In this document: one piece after another, positions 17,551 through 25,849 of the stretch
Numbering within the stretch: position 1 is the stretch's first letter
How the letters are laid out: each line of letters opens with the position of its first letter
Assembly (NCBI GenBank): GCA_003605055.1
Contig: QZKP01000075.1
Coordinates: 26,961 to 90,960, forward strand
Origin: Desulfarculus sp.
GTDB taxonomy: Bacteria > Desulfobacterota > Desulfarculia > Desulfarculales > Desulfarculaceae
Direction of reading: 5' to 3'
Length of the DNA stretch: 64,000 nt
The notes under the pieces: model-generated
Told to the model about the DNA's origin: nothing
What the model saw: only the letters and a program-made list of their open reading frames with translations
The model's database searches: none
Made by a program: the position numbers and the translations under genes

Positions 17551-18627
17551 ATGGACGTTTACCAGCGCCTGGCCCAGAAGCTCGATCAGTTGCCCGAGGG
17601 CTTTCCGGCCACCGGTAGCGGCGTGGAACTCCGTATTCTGCGCCAGATATTCGAGCCCGCGGAAGCGGAGATGGCCTTGCAAATGAGCCCCCTGCCCGAG
17701 ACGGCCGAGGCCATCGCGGAGCGCTTGGGCAGGCCCGTGCCGGAGATGCGGGCCACCCTGGAGGACATGGCCCGCAAGGGGCAGATCGCCAGCTTCAAGA
17801 TGGGCGGGCAGCAGATGTACAGGATGGCTCCCTTCGTGGTGGGCATATATGAATTTCAGCGGCGGGAGCGGCTGACCAAGGAGCTGGCCGAGCTGGTCGA
17901 AGAATACATGCCCTCGCTCAGCCAGAAGGTGGGCGGCTTCGGGCCGCATCTGACCCGGGTGATCCCGGTCAACGCGCCGCTCAAGGCGGACCTGAACATC
18001 CTGCCCCGCGACGACATCCGCCAGATCATCGCCAAGGCCAAGTCCTTCCGGGTGCAGGACTGCGTCTGCCGCCGGGAGCAGGGCCTGCTGGACAACCGCT
18101 GCCAGCACACCCTGCACTGCTGCCTGCAGTATTCCATGGAGGAGGACGCCTACGCCTATTTCAACCTGGACGGCGAGGTGGTCAGCCGGGAGGAGGCCCT
18201 GCGCATCGTGGAGGCGGCCGAGCAGGAGGGCCTGGTGCACTCCACCTACAACGTGGAGGAGGCGCCGGGCGGCTTTCTGTGCAACTGCTGCCCCTGTTGC
18301 TGCGGGCTGCTGCGCAGCCTGAAAGAGTTCGATTCGCCCTACGTGCTGGCCCGAAGCAGCTACCTGGCCAGCATTGATCAAGACACCTGCCAGGCCTGCG
18401 GCCTGTGCAAGGACGAGCGCTGCCCCATGGACGCCATCAGCGAAGAAGACGGCGTCTACCGCGTGCTGGCCGAACGCTGCCTGGGCTGCGGGGTTTGCGC
18501 GGTCACCTGCCCTTCGGATTCAATCACCCTGCTTGCGCGGCCCCAGGCGGACCGCGTCGACATCGCCAAGAATATGATTGACTGGGCCCAGAGGCGCTTA
18601 GCGCAAAGGGAGCAGGGTCAAGGCTGA
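17551..18627 (+). CDS. Cys-rich 4Fe-4S protein with winged-helix-like N-terminus
   Basis: The 358-residue protein begins with a helical, winged-helix-like region (about residues 30-95) and continues into a Cys-rich middle with DCVCRREQGLLDNRC and CNCCPCCCGLLR. It ends in two ferredoxin-type motifs, CQACGLCKDERCP and CLGCGVCAVTCP (about residues 275-330). The CNCCPCCC string is typical of certain ferredoxin-like proteins in anaerobes. It likely supplies low-potential electrons to the ATPase activator of this operon. The gene ends 76 nt before a strong terminator. I do not recognise a named family. Confidence 0.75.
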   Translation: MDVYQRLAQKLDQLPEGFPATGSGVELRILRQIFEPAEAEMALQMSPLPETAEAIAERLGRPVPEMRATLEDMARKGQIASFKMGGQQMYRMAPFVVGIYEFQRRERLTKELAELVEEYMPSLSQKVGGFGPHLTRVIPVNAPLKADLNILPRDDIRQIIAKAKSFRVQDCVCRREQGLLDNRCQHTLHCCLQYSMEEDAYAYFNLDGEVVSREEALRIVEAAEQEGLVHSTYNVEEAPGGFLCNCCPCCCGLLRSLKEFDSPYVLARSSYLASIDQDTCQACGLCKDERCPMDAISEEDGVYRVLAERCLGCGVCAVTCPSDSITLLARPQADRVDIAKNMIDWAQRRLAQREQGQG

Positions 18628-18703
18628 CGACCCCAAGCAGGGGGTCTTGAAGGCAGGAACTCAGGCCAGGGCGGGCATGGCCTGGACCAGGCGAAAAAAC
18701 AGA

Positions 18704-18733
18704 GGGGTTGGCCCAGCGGCCAACCCCTTTATT
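18704..18733. terminator. Bidirectional intrinsic terminator
   Basis: GGGGTTGGCC-CAGC-GGCCAACCCC forms a perfect 10-bp stem, followed on the plus strand by TTTATT and preceded by AAAAAACAGA, which is a U-run on the minus strand. It can end both the AcnX operon (plus) and the tRNA-Arg transcript (minus). Confidence 0.85.
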
Positions 18734-18736
18734 GCC

Positions 18737-18813
<77 letters not shown>

Positions 18814-18928
18814 GTGTTTTCGTTGGGTTTATCTACCACAGCTCCGATTGCTTGTCCACAGCCCAAACCCCGCCGCGGCCCTCCTGGCCGGAGAAAAAAG
18901 TGCCGATTTCCCTTTGCCGGGGATGCGC

Positions 18929-18934
18929 TATAAT
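18929..18934 (+). promoter_or_regulatory. Probable -10 element of the universal stress protein gene
   Basis: A perfect TATAAT lies 43 nt before the ATG. No convincing -35 hexamer sits at 16-18 nt; ATTTCC is the nearest. The call therefore rests on the -10 box and position only. Confidence 0.45.
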
Positions 18935-18976
18935 GGTCCCGAGAATGTTACCTTTTTCGCGCGCAAGGAGTTAGCC

Positions 18977-19465
18977 ATGCAAGATTGCCAAGTTGCCATC
19001 AAGAAGGTCATTGCCGCCCTGGACCTGAGCGGCTATTCGGAGATCACCTTCGTCCACGCCCTGGACCAGGCCAAGACTCATGGCGCAGAACTGATTATCG
19101 TCAACGTAATCAATGACAAGGGCCTGGAGGCCCTGGACAAGCTGCAGGTGGAGGGCTACGATGTGCTGGGCCGCGACGGCTTCATCCGCACCGTCACCGA
19201 GCAGCGCACCGAGGAGTTCCAGCGGGACTACCTGAGCCGCACCGGCGACGTGCCCACCCGCCTCATTTTCCGAGTGGGCACCCCCTACCACGAGTTGGTG
19301 GAGGTGGTCAAGCAGGAGGGCGCGGAAATTATCGTCACCGGCACCAAGGGCCGCAGCAACCTGGCCGGCACCCTGTTCGGCTCCACGGCCGAGAAGGTGT
19401 TCCGCCGGGCGCCCTGCCTGGTGCTGTCGGTGCGCGGCCCCGAGCACTGCCGCATGCCCAGCTAG
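18977..19465 (+). CDS. Universal stress protein (UspA family)
   Basis: I place the start at ATG 18977 after AAGGAGTTAGCC, giving 162 residues, which is normal for the family. The N-terminal strand IKKVIAALDLSGYSE and the nucleotide-binding VTGTKGRSNLAGTLFGSTAEKV (G-2x-G-9x-G(S/T)) motif are intact, so it should bind ATP. UspA proteins accumulate under starvation or stress. The gene converges on, and overlaps by 4 nt, the small Cys-repeat gene on the other strand. Confidence 0.92.
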   Translation: MQDCQVAIKKVIAALDLSGYSEITFVHALDQAKTHGAELIIVNVINDKGLEALDKLQVEGYDVLGRDGFIRTVTEQRTEEFQRDYLSRTGDVPTRLIFRVGTPYHELVEVVKQEGAEIIVTGTKGRSNLAGTLFGSTAEKVFRRAPCLVLSVRGPEHCRMPS

Positions 19466-19767
19466 GGCAGGTCAGTGCCCTCGTCAATCTGACAGGCGCC
19501 CTCCGGGCAGAACAGGCTCAGCCACAGGCCCCGGCCGCCCTGGTCGCGGGCCATCTTGAACAGGGGCTTGCCGGTCTCGGCCTCGCTGAGGCACGACTCG
19601 TCCGGACAGAAAACCTTCAACCATAAGCCCTGAGTGTCCTTGACCCCCGGAGCTTGCCTGAGCTCCGGGGGCAGGCCGGCCAGCTCCTCCTCGGTGAGGC
19701 AGCGGGCCTCGGGGCAATATACGTTCAGCCAGGCCCCCTTGACCTTGGGTCGCTTCTCCTGGGACAT
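19462..19767 (-). CDS. Small protein with three W-L-x-x-[FY]-C-P-x-x-x-C repeats
   Basis: I do not recognise this 101-residue family. It contains three copies of one motif: AWLNVYCPEARC, LWLKVFCPDESC and LWLSLFCPEGAC, spaced about 35 residues apart. That gives six cysteines in CPxxxC pairs, suggesting metal or iron binding, or a thiol function. No signal peptide or membrane segment is visible, so it is probably cytoplasmic. A GGAGG ribosome site precedes the ATG. It lies just upstream of the 3' end of the dsr operon and overlaps the convergent usp gene. Function unknown. Confidence 0.75.
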   Translation of the reverse strand: MSQEKRPKVKGAWLNVYCPEARCLTEEELAGLPPELRQAPGVKDTQGLWLKVFCPDESCLSEAETGKPLFKMARDQGGRGLWLSLFCPEGACQIDEGTDLP

Positions 19768-19855
19768 CTTCGCCTCCGGGTGATGGGTTACGCCTTGCGT
19801 GCGGCGTTTACCTTTAATGATAAGACATAACCTAGCTCCCGCCTAGGCGGGGCGC

Positions 19856-19886
19856 AAAAAACACCGGCCCCCACGGGGGCCGGTGT
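19856..19886 (-). terminator. Intrinsic terminator of the dsr operon
   Basis: On the minus strand ACACCGGCCCCCGTGGGGGCCGGTGT forms a near-perfect stem followed by a run of six T residues. It lies 29 nt after the dsrP stop codon. Confidence 0.9.
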
Positions 19887-19914
19887 GGTTGCCGGATGCG
19901 GCGGCTGGAGGGGG

Positions 19915-21075
19915 CTAGAGCGCCTCCTCCTCTTGCTTTACGCCGATGGCCACCTTGTAGAGGATGGTCAGGATTAAGAGGCCGGTGGCGTACACGCCGA
20001 AGGTGATCATCAGCTCCAGGCCGGTGGGGGCGTACTCGGTGATCTCGTGCAGGGGGTTGGGCACGAAGCCGCCGGCGATCATGCCCATGCCCTTGTCGAT
20101 CCAGGTGCAGACGAACACCAGCACGCAGGCGACACCCAGCACGGCGGGGTTCTGCCGGGTGCGCGGGTTGACCAGCAGGATGATGGCGACCACGCCGGAG
20201 GCCAGGGCCGTCCAGACCCAGGGCACCAGCATGCTGTAGCCATGGTAGCCGAAGTAGAGGTACTCCAGGTGGGTCATGTGGCTGGGGATGGCGCTGTAGC
20301 CGACCGTGAACACCTCCAGTAGGAAGAAGAAGATGTGCAGGATGATGGCGTAGGTGACGATCTTGGCCAGGGTCTCGAAGGCCTCCTTGCCTGCGTCGAA
20401 GCGGGTGAGCTTCTTGACCAGGTAGCCCAGGAGGATCAGCACCGCCGGGCCCGCGGCGAAGGCCGAGGCCAGAAAGCGCGGGGCCATGATGGCGGTGAGC
20501 CAGTAGCCGCGGCCGGGCAGGCCGGCGTAGAGGAAGGCCGTGACCGTGTGGATGGACACCGCCCAGGGGATGGACAGATAGATGATGGGCTTGATCCACC
20601 CCGGCGGCGCCACCTGCTTGCGCTCGGCCTCCAGGGTCACCCAGCCAGCCACCAGGTTGATGATCAGGTAGCCGTTGAGCACGACCATGTCCCAGAACAG
20701 CACCGAGTTGGGCGTGGGGTGCAGCATCACGTTCAGGATGCGGGTGGGCTTGCCGAGGTCCACGGTGATGAACAGGATGCACATGATCACCGAGGCTATG
20801 GCCAGAAACTCGCCCAGGATGGTGATGCGGCCGAAGGTCTTGTAGTGGTGCAGGTAGTAGGGCAGCACCAGCATCACCGCGGAGGCGGCCACGCCCACCA
20901 GGAAGGTGAACTGGGCGATGTAGAAGCCCCAGGACACGTCCCGGCTCATGCCGGTGATGACCAGACCTTTGTTGTACTGCACCAGGTAGGAGCCGAAACC
21001 GGCGGCGATGACCACCACCAGGGCGATGAGCCAGGCCCAGTACAGCTTGCTTCCGCTTAATGCCTTCTCAAGCAT
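19915..21075 (-). CDS. dsrP: DsrP, NrfD-like quinone-interacting membrane subunit
   Basis: The 386-residue integral membrane protein has about ten hydrophobic segments, starting after LYWAWLIALVVVIAAGFGSY, and belongs to the NrfD/PsrC family. In the DsrMKJOP complex it exchanges electrons with the menaquinone pool and passes them via DsrO to DsrJ. It is the last gene of the operon, 8 nt after dsrO, and is followed by a strong terminator. Length and order agree with sulfate reducers. Confidence 0.93.
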   Translation of the reverse strand: MLEKALSGSKLYWAWLIALVVVIAAGFGSYLVQYNKGLVITGMSRDVSWGFYIAQFTFLVGVAASAVMLVLPYYLHHYKTFGRITILGEFLAIASVIMCILFITVDLGKPTRILNVMLHPTPNSVLFWDMVVLNGYLIINLVAGWVTLEAERKQVAPPGWIKPIIYLSIPWAVSIHTVTAFLYAGLPGRGYWLTAIMAPRFLASAFAAGPAVLILLGYLVKKLTRFDAGKEAFETLAKIVTYAIILHIFFFLLEVFTVGYSAIPSHMTHLEYLYFGYHGYSMLVPWVWTALASGVVAIILLVNPRTRQNPAVLGVACVLVFVCTWIDKGMGMIAGGFVPNPLHEITEYAPTGLELMITFGVYATGLLILTILYKVAIGVKQEEEAL

Positions 21076-21083
21076 GACTACCT

Positions 21084-21854
21084 CTACACCAGGTAATAGA
21101 CCTGGGGATCGGTGCCCAGGTTGGGTTTACGCCGAATGCTGTAGCGCCCCCGCAGCATTTTGCGCAGCTCGCTGCCGGCGTTGTCCACGTCGCCGAAGAC
21201 CATGGCCCCGCCGGAGGCCTCGGCGCAGTAGGGCAGCTCGCCCACCGCCAGGCGCTCGGCGCAGAAGTTGCACTTCTCCACCACGCCGCGGGAGCGGGTG
21301 GGGAAGTTGGGGCTCTCCTTCTTGATGAAGGGCCGCGGGTCCTGGAAGTTGAAGCTGCGCGAGCCGTAGGGGCAGCCGGCCATGCAGAAGCGGCAGCCGA
21401 TGCAGCGGTGGAAGTCCATCATCACCACGCCGTCGGCGCGCTGGAAGGTGGCTTTGGTGGGGCACACCCGCACGCAGGGCGGATTGTTACAGTGGTTGCA
21501 CATGGTGATGTACTGCAGGCTGGCGTACTCGCCGGCCTGGGGGTTGTCCGTCTCCGGGAAGACGTTGGCGTAAGGCGCCAGCCAGATCCACTTGACGTTC
21601 TGCTTGGTGGGGATCAGGGGGACGTTGTGGTAGTAGTGGCAGGCTTCGATGGCCGCCCGGGCCGTGGCCGGGGTGAACTTCTTCATGTCGATGGCCATGC
21701 CCCAGCGCTGCCCCTTGAGGGCGCGGGGGTTGGGCCCCTCCTGGGCGGCGTCCAGGTGGCCCGGCCGCAGGAGCTGGAAGCCCACGCCGCCGCCCACGCC
21801 AAGGGCGACGGAGATTCCGGCGATTTTTAAGAAATCTCTCCTGTCGACGCCCAT
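21084..21854 (-). CDS. dsrO: DsrO, periplasmic iron-sulfur protein
   Basis: The start is ATG 21854 (256 residues), sharing one base with the dsrJ stop (TGATG); the longer frame in the ORF track is spurious. The N-terminus DRRDFLKIAGISVALG is a Tat-type signal. Ferredoxin-like motifs follow: CNHCNNPPCVRVCP, CIGCRFCMAGCPYGS and CNFCAERL, consistent with several [4Fe-4S] clusters. The protein relays electrons between DsrP and the DsrJ cytochrome on the outer face of the membrane. Confidence 0.95.
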   Translation of the reverse strand: MGVDRRDFLKIAGISVALGVGGGVGFQLLRPGHLDAAQEGPNPRALKGQRWGMAIDMKKFTPATARAAIEACHYYHNVPLIPTKQNVKWIWLAPYANVFPETDNPQAGEYASLQYITMCNHCNNPPCVRVCPTKATFQRADGVVMMDFHRCIGCRFCMAGCPYGSRSFNFQDPRPFIKKESPNFPTRSRGVVEKCNFCAERLAVGELPYCAEASGGAMVFGDVDNAGSELRKMLRGRYSIRRKPNLGTDPQVYYLV

Positions 21855-22243
21855 CACTTTTTCTCCTTCGGCACCAGATGGCATTCCCAGCAGAACGGCG
21901 CCACGGCCAGGTAGTTGTGACACTGGTCGCAGAACTTTTCCTTGCTGTCGTGGCAGCTCAGACAGGTGTTGGTCAGGCTCATGTTGAAGTGCTTGCCGTC
22001 GTCGGCGACGTACACGCGCAGGCCGTCGCGCACCACCGCGTCCCGCCAGTCGTTGAGTAGCTTCATGTGGCTGGCGCGCATGTAAGGCGTGGCGGTCACG
22101 CACTGTTTGGCCACGGTCTTGGCCGGCAGCACCAGTTTGGGCGTGGGCGCCGCCTTGCCCAGGCTGCTCCAGAAGGGGAAGGTGAAGATGAGCAGGAAGA
22201 TGACCAGGCCTGTGATGATCTTGCCTCCATCGTAGAGCTTCAT
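21854..22243 (-). CDS. dsrJ: DsrJ, triheme cytochrome c
   Basis: The 129-residue protein has one N-terminal membrane anchor (LVIFLLIFTFPFWSSL) and three heme-binding motifs CLSCH, CDQCH and CWECH in the C-terminal half. This matches the three-heme DsrJ of the DsrMKJOP complex. It overlaps dsrK by one base at TAATG and dsrO by one base at TGATG, so the three subunits are translationally coupled. The hemes face the periplasm. Confidence 0.95.
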   Translation of the reverse strand: MKLYDGGKIITGLVIFLLIFTFPFWSSLGKAAPTPKLVLPAKTVAKQCVTATPYMRASHMKLLNDWRDAVVRDGLRVYVADDGKHFNMSLTNTCLSCHDSKEKFCDQCHNYLAVAPFCWECHLVPKEKK

Positions 22244-23898
22244 TACTCAGCTCCCTCCTCTCCGGCCTCTGCGGGGGCCTCCTCGTCGGCGGGGGGCTTG
22301 TAGGAGAGGTTCTCCTCGCCGCGCAGGTTGTACTCGCGGGGGCCTTGGCCTTCCATGACCAGGGCGTTGGCCACCAGCTCGGTCACCCCGCAGACGCCCA
22401 CGCCGGGCACCCAGTAGTCCATCAGGGGCGGCAGCACCGCGCGGTCAATGGCGCAGACGCAGGCCAGCATGTTCACGCCTTTGTCCTCGTGCACCCTGTG
22501 CACCGCGTTGGCCCGGGGCAGGCCGCCGCGCAGGCGCATCTCCAGGTACTCGCCGGCGTTCAGGCCCGAGCCCGAGCCGCAGCAGAAGGTGTTCTCCCGC
22601 GTCGCCTGGGGCGCCATGTCCACGAAGTTGTTGCACACGTTATTGATCACGTAGCGCGGCTCCTCCAGCAGGCCCATGCCGCGGGAGGTGTTGCAGGAGT
22701 CGTGGAAGGTGACCGTCAGGTGGTCGTTCTGGCTGGGGTCCAGCTTGAGCTTGTCGTTCTTGATCAGGTCGGCGGTGAACTCGGTGATGTGCACCATTTT
22801 GGTGGCGGCGGCGTTATTAAACACCGTGCCGGTGATGGGGCTGGCCGGCTTCTCCAGGAAGTCCGCCGGACCGTTCATGGTGTCCATGTACTGGTGCACC
22901 ACCCGCCACATGTGGCCGCACTCGCCGCCCAGGATCCACTTGACCCCCAGGCGCTTGGCCTCGGCGTACATCTTGGCGTTGAGGCGCTTCATCATCTCGT
23001 GGGAGGTGAAGAAGCCGAAGTTGCCGCCTTCGGAGGCATAGGTGGACCAGGTGTAGTCCAGGCCGATGTGATCAAAGAGCATCAGGTAGCCCATGAAGGT
23101 GAAGATGCCCGGCTCGGCGAAGATGTCGCCGCTGGGGGTGACGAAGAGTATCTCGGCCCCCTTGCGGTTGAAGGTGGGCTCGATGCGCACCCCCACGTAC
23201 TCCTCGATGTCGTCCAGGAGGAACTCGGCGTTCTCCTTGAAGGTGTGGGGTTGCAGGCCCAGGTGGTTGCCGTTGTGGAAGCAGTTGTTCACCGGGCCGG
23301 CGATCCAGTCAATGTTGCAGCCCAGCAGGTTCAGGAGCTCGCGGGCGATGATGGTGACCTCGGCGGTGTCTATGCCGTAGGGGCAGAACACGCTGCAGCG
23401 CCGGCACTCGGTGCACTGGAAGAAGTAGTAGAACCACTCCTTGATGACGTCCTCGGTGAGCTTGCGCCCGCCGGCCAGCTTGCCCAGTATCTTGCCCGCG
23501 GTCTTGAACTCGCCGCGGTAGACGCTGCGCAGCAGCTCAGCGCGCAGCACCGGCATGTTCTTGGGGTCGCCGGTGCCGATGAAGAAGTGGCACTTGTCGG
23601 CGCAGGCCCCGCAGCGCACGCAGATGTCCATGAACAGCTTGAAGCTGCGGAAGCGGGTCAGGCGCTCGGCTATGCCCTCGCGCACCGTGCCCTGCCAGTC
23701 GGCGGGCAGCTTCCAGTCGTCATCGGCGGGCGACCACTCCCGGGGGTTGGGCAGGCCCACGCCCTCCAGGTTGCCCGGCTGGGCGCCGTAGAGATAGCTG
23801 CCCGGCTTGAACTCGGGCTTGGTGTCCATCCACTTCTGGCGCGGCGGATGGTGGTCTATCTGGGAGACTACTTGCGGACTAGGAGTCTTGACTGCCAT
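22243..23898 (-). CDS. dsrK: DsrK, HdrD-like catalytic iron-sulfur subunit
   Basis: The 551-residue cytoplasmic subunit has two [4Fe-4S] motifs (CVRCGACADKCHF near residue 95 and CTECRRCSVFCPYG) and CCG-domain segments HDSCNTSRGMG and NTFCCGSGSGLN, as in heterodisulfide reductase HdrD. With DsrM it is thought to reduce the DsrC trisulfide or disulfide produced during sulfite reduction. The gene starts 1 nt after dsrM ends. The C-terminal Ala/Glu-rich tail is ordinary for the family. Confidence 0.96.
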   Translation of the reverse strand: MAVKTPSPQVVSQIDHHPPRQKWMDTKPEFKPGSYLYGAQPGNLEGVGLPNPREWSPADDDWKLPADWQGTVREGIAERLTRFRSFKLFMDICVRCGACADKCHFFIGTGDPKNMPVLRAELLRSVYRGEFKTAGKILGKLAGGRKLTEDVIKEWFYYFFQCTECRRCSVFCPYGIDTAEVTIIARELLNLLGCNIDWIAGPVNNCFHNGNHLGLQPHTFKENAEFLLDDIEEYVGVRIEPTFNRKGAEILFVTPSGDIFAEPGIFTFMGYLMLFDHIGLDYTWSTYASEGGNFGFFTSHEMMKRLNAKMYAEAKRLGVKWILGGECGHMWRVVHQYMDTMNGPADFLEKPASPITGTVFNNAAATKMVHITEFTADLIKNDKLKLDPSQNDHLTVTFHDSCNTSRGMGLLEEPRYVINNVCNNFVDMAPQATRENTFCCGSGSGLNAGEYLEMRLRGGLPRANAVHRVHEDKGVNMLACVCAIDRAVLPPLMDYWVPGVGVCGVTELVANALVMEGQGPREYNLRGEENLSYKPPADEEAPAEAGEEGAE

Positions 23899-23899
23899 G

Positions 23900-24967
23900 T
23901 TACTCTTCCTTCTTCCCCTCAGCCGCCGGAGCCGCGGGCTCCTCGGCCGCCGTCTCTCTCTCCACCGGTATGCCGGCCCCGATCATCTTCTCGCGGAAGT
24001 CGTCCTCGTACTCGTGGTAGTCGTGGGTCTTGACCGGGTAGTTCCAGGGGTTGACGTGGCGCACGCTTCGGCTGTTGTTGGCCAGGTTGCGGGTGGGGCT
24101 CAGGAACACCCCGCCCAGGTGCATCAGCTTGCTGAAGGGGAAGTAGGCGAACAGCACGCAGACCAGGAACAGGTGGACATAGAACCACGCGCTCACGCCC
24201 TGGGGCACCACCGGGTGGAAGGTGGCCAGGCCCATGGCCAGCTCCTTGATGGAAACCACGTCCACCCTGACCACGTAGCGCATCAGGATGCCGGTGAGGC
24301 CGATGGCGGTGATCAAAAACAGGGGGAACCAATCCGCGGCCAGGGATATGTAGCGCACCTGGGGGATGACTATGCGCCTGAGCAACAACAGGCTCACCCC
24401 GCCCAGGAGCACCAGGCCGCTGAGCTGCACGGTGGGCAGGCCGATGCCTACGGCGGCCAGGTTGAACTCCAGGAAGCCGTCCACGGCCTCCAGGGCGGCC
24501 AGCAGCTTGGGCACCGGCTCCAGGAAGAAGCGGGCGTGCCGGATCAGCACCACCAGGAAGGCGTAGTGGAACATGATGGCGAACAGCCAGAGGAACTTCT
24601 CGGAGCTGTAGCGGATCTTGGGCCCCTGGCGGTAGTCCAGCTTCATGTTGCGGAACAGGCTGCGGAAGGTGAGGATCTCGAGGGCCATGCGCAAGAGGAC
24701 CGCACCGCCGCTGGCGGGGTTGTCTATCTTGTTGCGCTTGATCCAGGGGAGTGATTTCTCCTGGCCGCAGGTGGTGGGGATGCGGAACGGCACCGGGGAG
24801 CGCGACCAGTCCAGGACCTTATAGACCATGCCCGCGAAGAAGGTGATTAGCGCCGCGTAGGGGACAATCACCCCGAACAAGATTCTCAGGTCCAGCCCCC
24901 AGACACCCACCACAGCTATCCCCACGAGTACCAGCACTGCGACTATGCTCAAAAGGAAACCAATCAT
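23900..24967 (-). CDS. dsrM: DsrM, NarI-like cytochrome b membrane subunit
   Basis: The 355-residue protein has an N-terminal pair of membrane segments followed by a NarI-like heme-b domain with about five more. Histidines in MFHYAFLVVLIRHARFF and FYVHLFLVCVLFAY are likely heme ligands, and YFPFSKLMHLGG is a characteristic segment. It oxidises menaquinol and hands electrons to DsrK. It follows the RsbRD-like gene by 20 nt. Confidence 0.94.
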   Translation of the reverse strand: MIGFLLSIVAVLVLVGIAVVGVWGLDLRILFGVIVPYAALITFFAGMVYKVLDWSRSPVPFRIPTTCGQEKSLPWIKRNKIDNPASGGAVLLRMALEILTFRSLFRNMKLDYRQGPKIRYSSEKFLWLFAIMFHYAFLVVLIRHARFFLEPVPKLLAALEAVDGFLEFNLAAVGIGLPTVQLSGLVLLGGVSLLLLRRIVIPQVRYISLAADWFPLFLITAIGLTGILMRYVVRVDVVSIKELAMGLATFHPVVPQGVSAWFYVHLFLVCVLFAYFPFSKLMHLGGVFLSPTRNLANNSRSVRHVNPWNYPVKTHDYHEYEDDFREKMIGAGIPVERETAAEEPAAPAAEGKKEE

Positions 24968-24987
24968 GGACTGCTACCTCGTTTTGG

Positions 24988-25536
24988 TTAGCCTCGCCGG
25001 TTGGCGTCGTTATCTTGCCGGCCTGGGCCGGGTTTTTCCACCAGTATTTCGGCCCGCCGCAGCAGCAGATAGGCGTTCTGCTGCACCTCCTTGGCCTTGA
25101 GCTCGTAGACCTTCTCCCGGCAGGCCATGTAGACTTCAAAGGCCATCAGGGCCATCATGTCTATGCTGGCCTCCAGGTCCACCAGCTCCTGCTCCAGGGC
25201 CTCGCTGTCTATCTCCTGGCCGATCTCCTCGCGGATGATGTACTTCAGGGCGAAGACGAAGTACAGGGCCTGGGAAGGCGTGAAATCCTGGATGGCCCGC
25301 ACCCGGATGATGCGGTCCAAGAAGGGAGTCACCTTCGCTCGGTCCAGGCCTTCCAGGAGATGCTGGAACAGATTCTCGGTCTCGGCCAGGATGGTGTGAC
25401 CCACCGGGTTGTGGTACTGGTCCCTCTTGCTGCGCAGGAACTGGGCCGTCTCCGGCGGGTAGGTCTCCACGATGGAGTCCACCCACCGCCTGAGAATGGC
25501 GGGCCTGTGCTTGGCCAATATGGTGAAAATTTTCAT
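24988..25536 (-). CDS. RsbRD N-terminal-like globin-fold protein leading the dsr operon
   Basis: I use ATG 25536 (182 residues, MKIFTILAKHRPAILRRWVD) rather than the longer frame. The protein is helical and resembles the RsbRD/RsbR N-terminal sensor domain often encoded beside dsrMKJOP in sulfate reducers. Without a STAS domain it cannot be a full stressosome protein. It may sense redox or bind a partner of the Dsr complex; that is inference. It is 20 nt before dsrM and so shares its transcript. Confidence 0.7.
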   Translation of the reverse strand: MKIFTILAKHRPAILRRWVDSIVETYPPETAQFLRSKRDQYHNPVGHTILAETENLFQHLLEGLDRAKVTPFLDRIIRVRAIQDFTPSQALYFVFALKYIIREEIGQEIDSEALEQELVDLEASIDMMALMAFEVYMACREKVYELKAKEVQQNAYLLLRRAEILVEKPGPGRQDNDANRRG

Positions 25537-25674
25537 AAGCGTACTGCCTTCGGTGGCGGCTCCCCTATTGGCCGCGGCACCCGCGTGAAGCAAAATCCTG
25601 GCCTTCCAGCGCGGGGAACTATAGGCAATTATTAGTACAATAGAATAGTTAGCGCCGGAATGTCAGTGGAAATA

Positions 25675-25702
25675 CTTATCACAAGCCCCAATGGGCAGTC
25701 AA
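25675..25702 (-). promoter_or_regulatory. Candidate sigma-70 promoter of the dsr operon
   Basis: On the minus strand TTGACT is followed after 16 nt by an extended -10, TGT-GATAAG. The start would be near 25668, leaving a leader of about 130 nt before the RsbRD-like gene. The AT-rich stretch 25621-25660 offers alternatives. Confidence 0.4.
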
Positions 25703-25849
25703 GCTTTAACGCTAGGGGTACAAGCAGTTTATGGGGCCTGGGCCCGGGCCGGGGCCGCCGGGCCTGGCCAGGAGCCAGCGCGGTCTTTACAATGAAAAGC
25801 AAGGGGGCCGCCGACCGGCCCGTTTCCCTTCACAGCCAGGGAGCGAGAC

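Noticed and set aside
22345-24033. 562-aa plus-strand ORF opposite dsrK
   Set aside because: It is a shadow of dsrK, which carries complete iron-sulfur motifs.
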